Position numbers and translations under genes: made by a program. From Flavobacterium sp. (GTDB taxonomy: Bacteria; Bacteroidota; Bacteroidia; Flavobacteriales; Flavobacteriaceae), in the NCBI GenBank assembly GCA_030151255.1, contig JASLED010000060.1, forward strand, positions 1 through 19,429: a DNA stretch of 19,429 nt, written 5' to 3'. The notes beneath the pieces are model-generated. The model was not told the origin of the DNA. It made no database searches and saw nothing but the letters and a program-made list of their open reading frames with translations. Of the stretch, positions 8,005 through 17,600 are shown piece by piece. Each line of letters begins with the position of its first letter. Positions within the stretch are counted from its first letter, which is position 1.

Positions 8005-8421
8005 TTATCGTATTCGATCAACTGATTTTACGAGATCTTCATCCTTCTTGATGGCTCTGTTGGCTAAAACTAGCAACGGGATAGAAACAATAGGGAGGAA
8101 CATCCCAATACCTTTCTCAGAAACGATGTCTGTCGCTTCTCCAGATACACTTAGTGTTCGGTATACGAATAATCCTAATAGTATAACGTTTAATATCATA
8201 TTCAGTCTGTTTAAAACAAACTGTCTTTTACGGTTTTTAAAACTTAAAATACTTATTACGGTTAGCATTGTACCTGCTAAAAATAAAATCATAGTACTTG
8301 GCATAAACATGAAATATACTTTTTCATTTAATCCATTGTACCATAAAGGAAAAACAAAAGGTAATACGCCCAAAGCTATAAAGGCTAGAAACATATATAC
8401 GGTTTGAACTCTTTGTAACAT
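8005..8421 (-). CDS. DUF4293 family membrane protein
   Basis: A 138-residue protein with four clear hydrophobic helices (about residues 7-30, 37-57, 70-88 and 101-123) and short charged loops. The opening MLQRVQTVYMFLAFIALG is what I know as the DUF4293 family, which is largely restricted to Bacteroidota and has no known function. The basic C-terminal tail (AIKKDEDLVKSVDRIR) is expected to be cytoplasmic. The gene is divergent from rho, with 194 bases between the starts; this neighbourhood is, as I remember it, frequent in Flavobacteriaceae. The frame opposite to it is also open for almost its whole length, but the minus-strand product is the one with a recognisable family and helix pattern. 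Confidence 0.88.
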   Translation of the reverse strand: MLQRVQTVYMFLAFIALGVLPFVFPLWYNGLNEKVYFMFMPSTMILFLAGTMLTVISILSFKNRKRQFVLNRLNMILNVILLGLFVYRTLSVSGEATDIVSEKGIGMFLPIVSIPLLVLANRAIKKDEDLVKSVDRIR

Positions 8422-8507
8422 CTAATCTAAAATTTCATTACAATCACAAAAATACACTTTCTTTTTTGTAAAAACATATAAATATTAAATTTTATTCGTA
8501 TTATTGC

Positions 8508-8546
8508 AGAAGTTATGTCGTAAGTACTTCATTATACGACACTTCT
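8508..8546 (+). promoter_or_regulatory. Possible structured leader element upstream of rho
   Basis: In the 194-base gap before rho, TGTCGTA (8516-8522) pairs with TACGACA (8535-8541), and the stem is extended outward by AGAAG (8508-8512) and CTTCT (8542-8546) around a three-base bulge. A competing pairing, GAAGT (8509-8513) with ACTTC (8526-8530), is possible. There is no T-tract, so it is not a simple terminator. Rho genes are often autoregulated through their leaders, so a regulatory role is possible. This is inference from pairing alone. Confidence 0.3.
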
Positions 8547-8615
8547 AATAACAAAATTCCAACAAGTTTTTTTTAAGAAACACAACTCAGTATTATATAA
8601 TCTATCAACATTTAT

Positions 8616-10430
8616 ATGTTTGACATTTCCCAGTTAGAAAAAATGAAGGTTTCTGATCTTCAGGATATTGCTAAAAAAGCCAATATCACAAAAGTATCAG
8701 CATTAAAGAAAGGAGAATTAATAGAACGTATATTAGCTCTTCAGCCAACTGCTCAACCTGAAAAAAAGGTAGAAAAGAAAACCGAAAAAAGCGCAAAAGT
8801 TGCTTCAGTTCCTGTGGAAGAAAAAACAGAAGCTTCTGCTAAACCATTTACAGACAAACAAAAAAGACCACGTTTAAATAAAAAAGTAGAGGAAGTAGTT
8901 ATAGAAGCTACAACTGCTGTTGTTCAAACTGAGGTAAAAAAGGAAAAGTCAAAAGAGATTGAGCCTGTAGAAAAAGTAGATGAAAATGCAGTAATAGAAA
9001 AACAGGAAGAAACTGAAACTAGAAATACATCTCACGATAACAAAGCAGAGTTTTCTCATAAAAAAAAGAACGATACTAAACGTGATTTTCAAAAACGTGA
9101 TTTTCGCAATAAACAAAATCAACAATCTACAACAGAGCAACCATCTTCAAAAGTAGCTGTAGATAACGTTGAGCAAGAGGTAGAAACTTCAGAAAAAACC
9201 GAGCGTGTTGTTGAGCAAAATAATAGAAAACAGCACAATAACAACAATAAGAATAAAAACCCAAACCAATCAAATAACAATTCTAAAAATAATTTTAGAG
9301 AACCAGATTATGAGTTTGACGGAATTATTGAAAGCGAAGGTGTGTTAGAAATGATGCCAGATGGTTACGGATTTTTGCGTTCTGCGGATTATAATTATTT
9401 ATCATCTCCAGATGATATTTATTTATCGCAATCACAAATTCGCTTATTTGGATTAAAAACAGGAGATACGGTAAAAGGGGTTGTTCGTCCTCCAAAAGAA
9501 GGAGAAAAATTCTTTCCACTTGTACGAGTTTTAAAAATAAACGGGCACGATCCTCAGGCTGTTAGAGATAGAGTGTCATTTGAGCATTTAACGCCAATTT
9601 TCCCGAACGAAAAGTTTATTTTAGACGGTGCTCGCAGTACAGTTTCCACTCGTATTATGGATATGTTTTCGCCAATTGGAAAAGGGCAAAGAGGTATGAT
9701 TGTAGCACAGCCAAAAACAGGTAAAACTATGTTGCTGAAAGAAGTAGCTAATGCTATTGCAGCAAATCATCCTGAGGCTTATTTAATTGTATTATTGATT
9801 GACGAACGTCCAGAAGAGGTAACAGATATGCAACGAAGTGTAAGAGCAGAAGTTATTGCTTCTACCTTTGATGAGCCAGCAGAAAGACATGTAAAAGTGG
9901 CAAATGTAGTATTGGAAAAGGCAAAACGTTTGGTAGAATGCGGACATGATGTAGTAATTCTATTAGATTCAATTACTCGTTTAGCACGTGCTTATAATAC
10001 AGTGCAACCTGCATCAGGTAAAGTGTTAAGTGGAGGTGTTGATGCAAATGCATTACAAAAGCCAAAACGCTTTTTTGGAGCAGCGCGTAATATTGAAAAT
10101 GGCGGTTCGTTAAGTATTATTGCCACTGCTTTGGTTGATACAGGTTCTAAAATGGATGAAGTTATTTTTGAAGAATTTAAAGGAACTGGTAATATGGAGT
10201 TGCAGTTAGATAGAAAATTAGCAAATAAACGAATTTATCCGGCTATTGATATTACATCTTCAAGTACGCGTAGAGATGATGAATTATTAGACAGAAATAC
10301 ATTGCAACGTACATGGATGGTAAGAAAAGTAATGGATGATATGAATTCGGTAGAAGCGATGACATCTATTATTGATTCTATAAGAAATACTAAAAACAAC
10401 GATGAGTTTTTTGATGAAATTCAAGGTTAG
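8616..10430 (+). CDS. rho: Transcription termination factor Rho with long disordered N-terminal insertion
   Basis: Hexameric RNA-dependent ATPase/helicase that ends transcription at Rho-dependent sites. It has 604 residues compared with about 420 in E. coli. Residues 1-45 form the Rho_N helical domain (MKVSDLQDIAKKANITK). About residues 48-230 are a low-complexity insertion rich in K, E, N and Q, with a poly-Asn/Lys stretch near 200-225. The cold-shock-like RNA-binding domain follows at about 238-315 (EGVLEMMPDGYGFLR). The ATPase domain has Walker A PKTGKT (366-371), LLIDERPEEVTDM and DSITRLARAYN, and the central-pore segment GTGN. The insertion is typical of Bacteroidota Rho and in Bacteroides has been linked to phase separation. 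The gene is transcribed alone: a divergent gene lies upstream and a strong intrinsic terminator downstream. Confidence 0.98.
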   Translation: MFDISQLEKMKVSDLQDIAKKANITKVSALKKGELIERILALQPTAQPEKKVEKKTEKSAKVASVPVEEKTEASAKPFTDKQKRPRLNKKVEEVVIEATTAVVQTEVKKEKSKEIEPVEKVDENAVIEKQEETETRNTSHDNKAEFSHKKKNDTKRDFQKRDFRNKQNQQSTTEQPSSKVAVDNVEQEVETSEKTERVVEQNNRKQHNNNNKNKNPNQSNNNSKNNFREPDYEFDGIIESEGVLEMMPDGYGFLRSADYNYLSSPDDIYLSQSQIRLFGLKTGDTVKGVVRPPKEGEKFFPLVRVLKINGHDPQAVRDRVSFEHLTPIFPNEKFILDGARSTVSTRIMDMFSPIGKGQRGMIVAQPKTGKTMLLKEVANAIAANHPEAYLIVLLIDERPEEVTDMQRSVRAEVIASTFDEPAERHVKVANVVLEKAKRLVECGHDVVILLDSITRLARAYNTVQPASGKVLSGGVDANALQKPKRFFGAARNIENGGSLSIIATALVDTGSKMDEVIFEEFKGTGNMELQLDRKLANKRIYPAIDITSSSTRRDDELLDRNTLQRTWMVRKVMDDMNSVEAMTSIIDSIRNTKNNDEFFDEIQG

Positions 10431-10446
10431 TTATAGATAAAAGTTT

Positions 10447-10487
10447 AAAAAAAGAGACGAATTGTAATAAATTCGTCTCTTTTTTTT
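10447..10487 (+). terminator. Intrinsic terminator of rho
   Basis: An 11-base perfect stem, agagacgaatt (10453-10463) and aattcgtctct (10470-10480), with a six-base loop, preceded by A residues and followed by seven T (10481-10487). It is the strongest hairpin in the window by eye. Confidence 0.95.
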
Positions 10488-10560
10488 GGTTAAAAATGTG
10501 GATATTAAAAATTAAGTTCGTTTATTTGTTATTATTAACTTAATCTTAATACTCTAAATT

Positions 10561-10941
10561 ATGATGTGGCTTTTATTTTTCTTTGGAGTTTTACTTTGTA
10601 TAGATTATGCTGTACTAAGAAATGCCGAAAATATATTTTTGGCTTCTATTGGCAATATTCCGTACGATGTAAAAAAAGATTTATCTCAAATAAACGGAGA
10701 TAAGTTTAAGGGTAATGATAGTAAACAAGACAATTTGTTTTCTGCAAATGAAGACGAAGATGAGGACTGGGATGATATTGATGATTTGGTAGATAAGGAA
10801 GAGTTTGATTTTCTTTTAATTGGAATAATTGCAACAGTATTATTTCTGTTGGTTGGTTTTTTTACAGGAAACACAATTTATTTCTATTTGATGATTTTTA
10901 TAATTTCAGCAATTGTTTATATCAATGGCAGAAATTCGTAA
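10561..10941 (+). CDS. Unrecognised small membrane protein with highly acidic linker
   Basis: I do not recognise a family. The 126-residue product has an N-terminal hydrophobic helix (about 2-19), a polar stretch (about 20-63), an acidic block at residues 64-83 in which 14 of 20 residues are D or E (EDEDEDWDDIDDLVDKEE), and two closely spaced C-terminal helices (about 84-102 and 105-121). The coding potential is convincing: base use is like its neighbours, it begins with ATG, it has its own intrinsic terminator, and it lies in a gap otherwise empty on both strands. Three helices would put the acidic linker and the short C-terminus on opposite sides of the membrane. It sits 130 bases after rho, beyond a terminator, so it is probably a separate unit. 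No function is proposed. Confidence 0.72.
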   Translation: MMWLLFFFGVLLCIDYAVLRNAENIFLASIGNIPYDVKKDLSQINGDKFKGNDSKQDNLFSANEDEDEDWDDIDDLVDKEEFDFLLIGIIATVLFLLVGFFTGNTIYFYLMIFIISAIVYINGRNS

Positions 10942-10962
10942 ATAAAGAGATAAAATTAAAAT

Positions 10963-10994
10963 AAAAAAGCTGATTAATTTAATCAGCTTTTTTT
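10963..10994 (+). terminator. Intrinsic terminator after the acidic-linker membrane protein gene
   Basis: Arms gctgatta (10969-10976) and taatcagc (10980-10987) pair around a three-base loop, flanked by six A on the left and seven T on the right (10988-10994). It starts 22 bases after the stop codon. Confidence 0.92.
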
Positions 10995-11094
10995 ATGGTA
11001 TAAATTGAAAATGATATTTTTTGACAGAATAATGAAACACAAACTATATTGTTTTCTTATCTTAGAAATTCAAATAACTAATTAATATACTGAA

Positions 11095-11574
11095 ATGAGA
11101 AAAATAGTGTTACTTATTACATTTAGCATTTCAACTATTACATTAGCTCAGCCAAGGTTGGTGCAAGGCGTTTTGTTATCTGAAAATGACGGATATCCTT
11201 TGCCAAATGGAGTAGTAAAAGAAGTTGGAACAGAAAATAAAGTATTTACAAATTTGGATGGAGAATTTGAAATGTTGATAAATCTTGATCAAGAAAATGA
11301 TCAAGAAAGTTCATTAGAATTTTCTTTTGTAGGGTATGAAAGTAAAATAGTAAAAGTTATTCCGGATGAAAGCTATTATAAAGTTTATATTTCTGAAATA
11401 GTTGAAGAAATAATTATTATAAAAACAGGATTTAATACACAAAGAAGATCTATACTTTGCAGTTTTGATTGGTTGAATGTTTCGAATACAGATTTAGAAA
11501 GAGATACTCCAAAAACTAAGGTACAGTTAAAAAAAGAAAAGAATCGAATTAAAAGTAAAAAAGGATGCTCTTGA
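11095..11574 (+). CDS. Small secreted protein with CarboxypepD_reg-like beta-sandwich domain
   Basis: A 159-residue protein with a Sec signal peptide (RKIVLLITFSISTITLA, cleavage near residue 18). Residues about 22-95 follow the pattern of the carboxypeptidase regulatory-like domain seen at the N-terminus of SusC/TonB-dependent receptors and in many small Bacteroidota exported proteins: a G-V-L-L start, PLPNGVVKEVG, a T-N-L-D-G-E-F-E turn and a SFVGYES strand. No TonB plug or barrel follows, so it is a stand-alone domain. The basic C-terminal tail (KKEKNRIKSKKGCS) is partly encoded by the left arm of the terminator. Role unknown; it is likely periplasmic or cell-surface. It has no same-strand partner, being preceded by a terminator and facing the giant gene convergently. 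A weak promoter-like pair (TTTG at 11020-11023, TATATTGT at 11045-11052) lies upstream. Confidence 0.82.
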   Translation: MRKIVLLITFSISTITLAQPRLVQGVLLSENDGYPLPNGVVKEVGTENKVFTNLDGEFEMLINLDQENDQESSLEFSFVGYESKIVKVIPDESYYKVYISEIVEEIIIIKTGFNTQRRSILCSFDWLNVSNTDLERDTPKTKVQLKKEKNRIKSKKGCS

Positions 11575-11591
11575 TTGAACATCCTTTTTTT
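11557..11591. terminator. Bidirectional terminator between the small secreted protein and giant adhesin genes
   Basis: Arms aaaaaaggatg (11557-11567) and catcctttttt (11580-11590) pair perfectly over 11 bases with a 12-base loop. Run outs of T occur on both strands. The plus-strand gene's stop codon TGA (11572-11574) lies in the loop. The minus-strand giant gene ends at 11625, 34 bases away, so the hairpin can serve both. Confidence 0.88.
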
Positions 11592-11624
11592 GAACTAAAA
11601 CAATTTAAATAATTAAAAACATTT

Positions 11625-14600
11625 TTATTTATTAATTTCTACCCAACCAGTTCGTGTTTTATTAGAGTCTTGAATAACATAGTAGTAGGTACCATTTGGT
11701 AATACGCCACCAGTTTTTGACTTTCCGCTCCATTGATTGGTATATGATCCAGAAAAAGAATAAACTTCCTTACCATATCTATTGTAGATTTGTAATTTTA
11801 TAACCCCGTGTTTGCTTAAATCAAAGTTATCATTAAATCCGTCATTATTAGGGGAGAATCCTTTTGGTATTGGACAGTCTTCGTAAAGAATGGTAAATGA
11901 GGTTTCTTCCTGACAGGTTTTATCACTAGATTCGGCTGTTATATAAATTCTAGTACCACTTTTGTAAATAGGCATTTTAGCTTGTAATTCAATACGTTTG
12001 CCATCTTCTTCCATGAAATATTTATGATTGTTAGGTAATTCTGGTAAAGAAAAAATATCACATTGTATCACTTGATCTTCTATTGAAAACAGTTCAATAG
12101 GAGGAATTACTTCTACCATGAAATTGATTTCTTCATAACAATTATTTTTATTGTCTTGTAATAAATACAGTGAGTAATTACCAGGAGGTAATACATCACC
12201 ACCTTTATAAGAAATACCATTTCCTGCCTTTTCAGTATAATATAATTGATTGTTTGTAGTTTGTGGTAAAATATAACTACTACATATTTTAATATTTTGA
12301 AGCTGATTTGGTTGTTCTCCTTCTTGTGGAATTAGTTTGAAGCTAAACCATTCTTCACAACCTGTTTTTTTGTTTTTTGTATAAATAAATATATTATCCT
12401 CTTTGCGTTTTTTTGGTAAAATATAATGTGATGGCGTTTCTATTTGTAAAGAATTTGGTGAATCTAAGTAATACAAAAATTCATAATCATTAATATCTAC
12501 TTTTGTTTGAGTAAACATTTCGTGCGTAATTGCAGTTAAATCAAAATATGTTTCTTGTTTAGCATAACGACATATGTTTTGATCAGTAGGTTGTTTAATT
12601 TGTTGTTTTAATGTATCATAATATTCTATTGTAATACTTTTCGCAATTTCACAATCAAGATCTTTTAATTTCATTTTTACCTCATAAGTACCAGTTTCAT
12701 TAATGGTTAAGCTATCTTTAGTTTCATTATTTATAATTACACCATCTTTATACCAAGTAATATAGGCATTGATTTGATCTGAATTATAATAGTTAGATAA
12801 ATTTGTATTAATTGTGTACTGTTCTGTTGCGCAAAGAGCAGTATTGTTTTCAACTAATCTATCTTCACCTAGCACTAACTCTGGTAGGTTTCCAAAAGTA
12901 CTTTTATTTACAATTAAAGCAGATCCGTGATTATCATGATTGCATAAGTCTACAATTCCTAATTTTATATGATATTTATGTCCAATTGTTGTTTTGTATT
13001 GTTGAGTTTTTAAAGCTACTGTTAATGTATTATAATCAATAGGAGCTTCAAAAGGATTGTCAATAGTATGAGAAAAATTTTTCCATAAGTATTGAGGATT
13101 TACGGTAGGACAATCTGGTTGACTAATACTATTATATCCAGTATTATCTCTAATTGTAGAACTAGAAATAGGTATATGTGTATTTGGTAATGTAGCAATG
13201 TTTGTGGTAATATTAGTAGTTAGATCAGTAACTAATATAGCTGTCATTGCTGCACCATCATAGCATTTGTAAGTACAGTTTAAACTCGATGCATCAGTAG
13301 CAAATATATAGTCAAATTGCAAACTATCTGTTACAGCTATTAAATCAAATTCGAGTGTACTATTATATTTGAGATTGTCATATTTATCGCTATTCATCGA
13401 TTGTAAAATAGTATTCAAATCAATATCCCCTAGACTAGAGGTAACTTTACTTTTATTTTTATTATCTAAAATTCGAGGTAGATTTGATTTTTCTACGTCA
13501 TGAGTGGTTAATATTATCCCTTCAGAAAACGGTAAAATAGAATTGTTTTTTGAGAAACTAGCTAATCCATTTATTTTATTATCTGCACCAAATGTTTCTT
13601 TTACATTTGAAATAATATTACACTCAGAGCTTATTAAATGTTGAGTTATAATATCGATTGCTGACTGTGGCTTAGTATTGGGAGATATTGCTATTGTTGG
13701 CTCTGGAGTAGTAATACATAAGTTGAAATAAGTATCTATTAAAAATGCTTTAGATGTAAAACCTAATCTAATAATATATTTCTTGCCTACAATTAAATCA
13801 TTTAATACAAGATAAGGATTGTAAAAACCTTGTAGAAATGCACAGTTTGCAGGAGTATTTGTATTTATTTGTTGACAGTCAACTTCATATAATGACAATT
13901 CTAATATGCTTGATTGCATAATATTATAACCATCAATATTTAACATGTGTGTTGCGTTTGCAGCTGTAAATTCATACCAAAGTTCAGCAAGATAACCATA
14001 AGGATTAAAAGCTGAGCATGGAGCTAAAGGTAAATTTGATGGAGTAGCGCCTTTTGTAGATGCTGAAATATATTCTACACAGTTTGAATTTAAGTTTACT
14101 GGAATTTGAATTGCCCCTAGACAATCGCTATTTAAATTAGAAGAAATACTATATAAATACGGCGTAGACCAACTACTTACGTTATCAGTGTTACATTGCG
14201 CGCGAACATAAATTTGATAAGGAATACCAGGTTTTAATCCATTAATAGTAGCCTTTGGAGTTCCTGTTACAGTTTGTGTAGGTACTGTATTTATATTAGG
14301 TTGTTGCGGACCAAATTCTTGAATAAAAATATCCCAATGAGTTTCGGTTCCACCAGGAGTCCATTGAATATCTATACTATTTACTCCTTGTTTTGTTCTA
14401 ATAATATTGGTTGGTTGTGCACAAGGCTCATTTTTTTCAATAATAATATTGTCTAAATAAAAATTAGTTTTTCCTGAAGTAGTAATATGCCATGCTAAAT
14501 TTACATTGCCTTTTATACCATTTATGTAAATAACTTCTTCTGTGTAATTATCCTTCGTATAAGTTTTTTTAGGTAAAAGTATTTTTTTAAAGTCGGTAGG

Positions 14601-17600
14601 TAATATGCCATCCGTGGATAGAAGTACTTCAAGATCACTTGGATTGAATTGATCTGCAGCATAATGATATTTTAGAATATATGATCCTCCGTCAAAAATA
14701 AAAGTCGGGCTAATTAGCCAATCATCATTAGCTGTAGTATAATCATTAGATATACGCATATTTTGATCTCCTTCGTAAGAATTATAAGAATATGGTGCCC
14801 AAGTAGTATCATCATTATTAGCATCTATAATAGTCCAACAATCTATACTTTCCGAACTTTCCGATTTATATTTCCAAAATTGAGAATTAAATCCTTCTTT
14901 AAAAGGTATACTAAATTCAGTACAAAGAGTTCTGAATGTATAAGGGCCTAACCAAATGCTTTTTGTACCATCTGTACAAAGTGCTCTTACATAAATATCA
15001 TATTCAGTGTTTGGTATCAAAGAATTTCCATTAGTCAATTTAGTGATAGTAATATTGTTTGTATTACTTAACGATCCATTTCCAGTTGGTGGGGTTATAC
15101 CTTTGTTTTGAATATAATATTCCCAGTTATTAGCATTATTAGGCCAAGTAATTTTAGCGCTGTTGGATAATACATTGGTTATTTGAATAGAGGAACTAGG
15201 AGGAATACATTCAACCTCTTTTATTGAAATATTATCTAATAAAAATACCGTTTCTCCCTCCATTTTAACATGCCATGCAATATTAACATCTGCAGTTAAA
15301 CCTTCTATAAAAAATGTTTTTTGCACATAATTTTTTGATTTATATGTTGTTAAAGGCTCTAAAACAGTCGTGAAATTAGTTAAGCCTATACCTTTTGTAG
15401 ATAATAGCACTTCATGGGTGTTATCTCTTAATTCTGTTTTACTTGTCGATCCAGATTGAGGATAACTTGTACCTGTTTTATAATAATAAGTAATAGCATA
15501 TTTTTTACCTTGAAACTTTATCAAAGGAGATATAAACCAATCATCATGTTTAGTGTCTTCACCAAAAAAACTTGCAGCTTTATCACCTTCATAATGCTCA
15601 TAGATGTAAGTTCCCCATTTATTTATATCTCTAGGAGGCATTAACCATCTTGTACCATCATTATCAACATCAATGTTTCTCCAACAATTAAATGATAAAG
15701 AAGAGGAGTTGAAACCTTCCCAAAAAGGAATAGAATAAGCATTACACTGAGTGTGTACATGAATAGGGCCTATCCATTTACTAAACTTTCCTGCTGAACA
15801 ATTAGATCTAATATATACTTCATAACCAGTATCTGCTGTTAGGGCATTTCCTTTACTATCCGTTGTTATTATAGCACTTTTTTTAGATGTAGCAGTTCCA
15901 CTTCCAACAGGAGCACCACCAGGTGATATGTAATATTCCCAAGCTGAATTAATATTATCTAACCACGAAATAGTAAAACTATTATTTGTTAAATCATTAA
16001 TATTTATAGGGGTTTCAATAGGAATACAATTAATTTCTTCAATATGAAAATAATTAATAGAAAGCGATGAGCTGTTATTGCTTTTCGAAGAGGTAATATG
16101 CCATGCAATATTAACATCACTTGTAATGTTGCTAACATAAAGTGTTTTTGTTACATATTTTCCAAAAGTATTTTGAGAAGCGCTTGGTTGTACAATAGTA
16201 GTAAATTCAGATACATCTATTCCATTTTTAGATAAAAGCACTTCAAAATCTTCAGGACCATTCCATGTGTTTGTCATGTATGAATAAGTAATAGCATAAA
16301 TACCACCATTTAATTGAATCATTGGAGAAATAAGCCAATCATTATTGGTATGACCAAAATCACCATTAAAATAAGCCCCATTTTGAGTTCCTCCTTCAGC
16401 CTGATTATTTTTAATCTGCCATATATTAAAAGGAGAATTGAGTAAAGGATCTATTCTTTTGTCTTTATTAGCATCAATAATTGACCAGCAGAATAATGTT
16501 GAGGAAGAGTTGCTAAAAGTTTCTGTATATGGACTTGATAAAGGAGTACAAGGCATAGTAAATAATAATGGACCAAACCATTCGCCTTTATTAGTTGTAG
16601 AACAAATTGAACGAACATAAAAATCATATTCTTCTCCTGGTTGAAGAAGATTTCCATTGATGTCATGTGTTATATCAACGGTTTTATTTGTGGTGTGAGT
16701 TCCTTGTGTAGGTATAGTAGTTGTACTTAAATCTTTGACAAAATATTCCCATTCTTGGTTGATATTATCACTCCACTCAATAGTTACAAAAGTCTTTTTA
16801 AGACTTTTAAGAGTTAAGGCTGTAGGGTCAGGGCAACTAACTTCTTCTAGTGATACAGTATCAATAAGAATATCTTCTCCATTTGTAACTCGCCATCCTA
16901 TATTTGTTAAACCACTAATGTTTGAAAAATAGATAATTTCTTCGTTATATGTTGCGCTTTGATAAGTTTTATTTGGAGCTAAAGAAATTGTAAAATTAGC
17001 AATATCAGTACCTAAATTAGATGCTAATATTTCCATCTCAGCGTTGTTTGTGTTTTTGTAATAAAATTTTAACGCGTATGTTTTTGTGGAATCTAATAAG
17101 AAAGATGGAGAAATTAACCAATCATTAGGAGGCGTATCATTATTGGCGCTACCAATAAAATATCGCATAGCTTGGTCTCCAGCGTGAGCTTCAGCAGAAT
17201 TTAATAGCTTACACCAAATTTTCATACTTCCAATACCTAACCATTCAGGAAGTATTAAAGCATCATTATTCACATTAATAATTTTCCAGCAATTTAAAGA
17301 TGTAGAATCTGAATCAAAACTTTCTTTAAAAGGTAATGCAAATGAATTACAATCTGTTGTAAATTCATAAGGATTAGACCATCCACTGTCTGATGCTGTA
17401 GTACATTTAGATTTTACATACACAACATAGGTAGTATTGTCTAATAAAGTATTATTGTCTTTATCAACAGTAATAACATTTTTTTTAGTGTTAGTACTAG
17501 TTCCTATTGTACTAGCAATTGGAGCAGGATCGGTAGGTTTTTGAATAAGATATTCCCATTGATTATTATAATCGTCAGTCCACGAAATAGTAACTTTGTT

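Noticed and set aside
7961..8407. A 148-codon plus-strand frame whose ATG overlaps the phosphodiesterase stop codon (TAATG).
   Set aside because: It lies opposite the DUF4293 gene over nearly its full length, its product has no helix or domain pattern, and a strong terminator lies just at its start. It is a mirror frame of the real gene.
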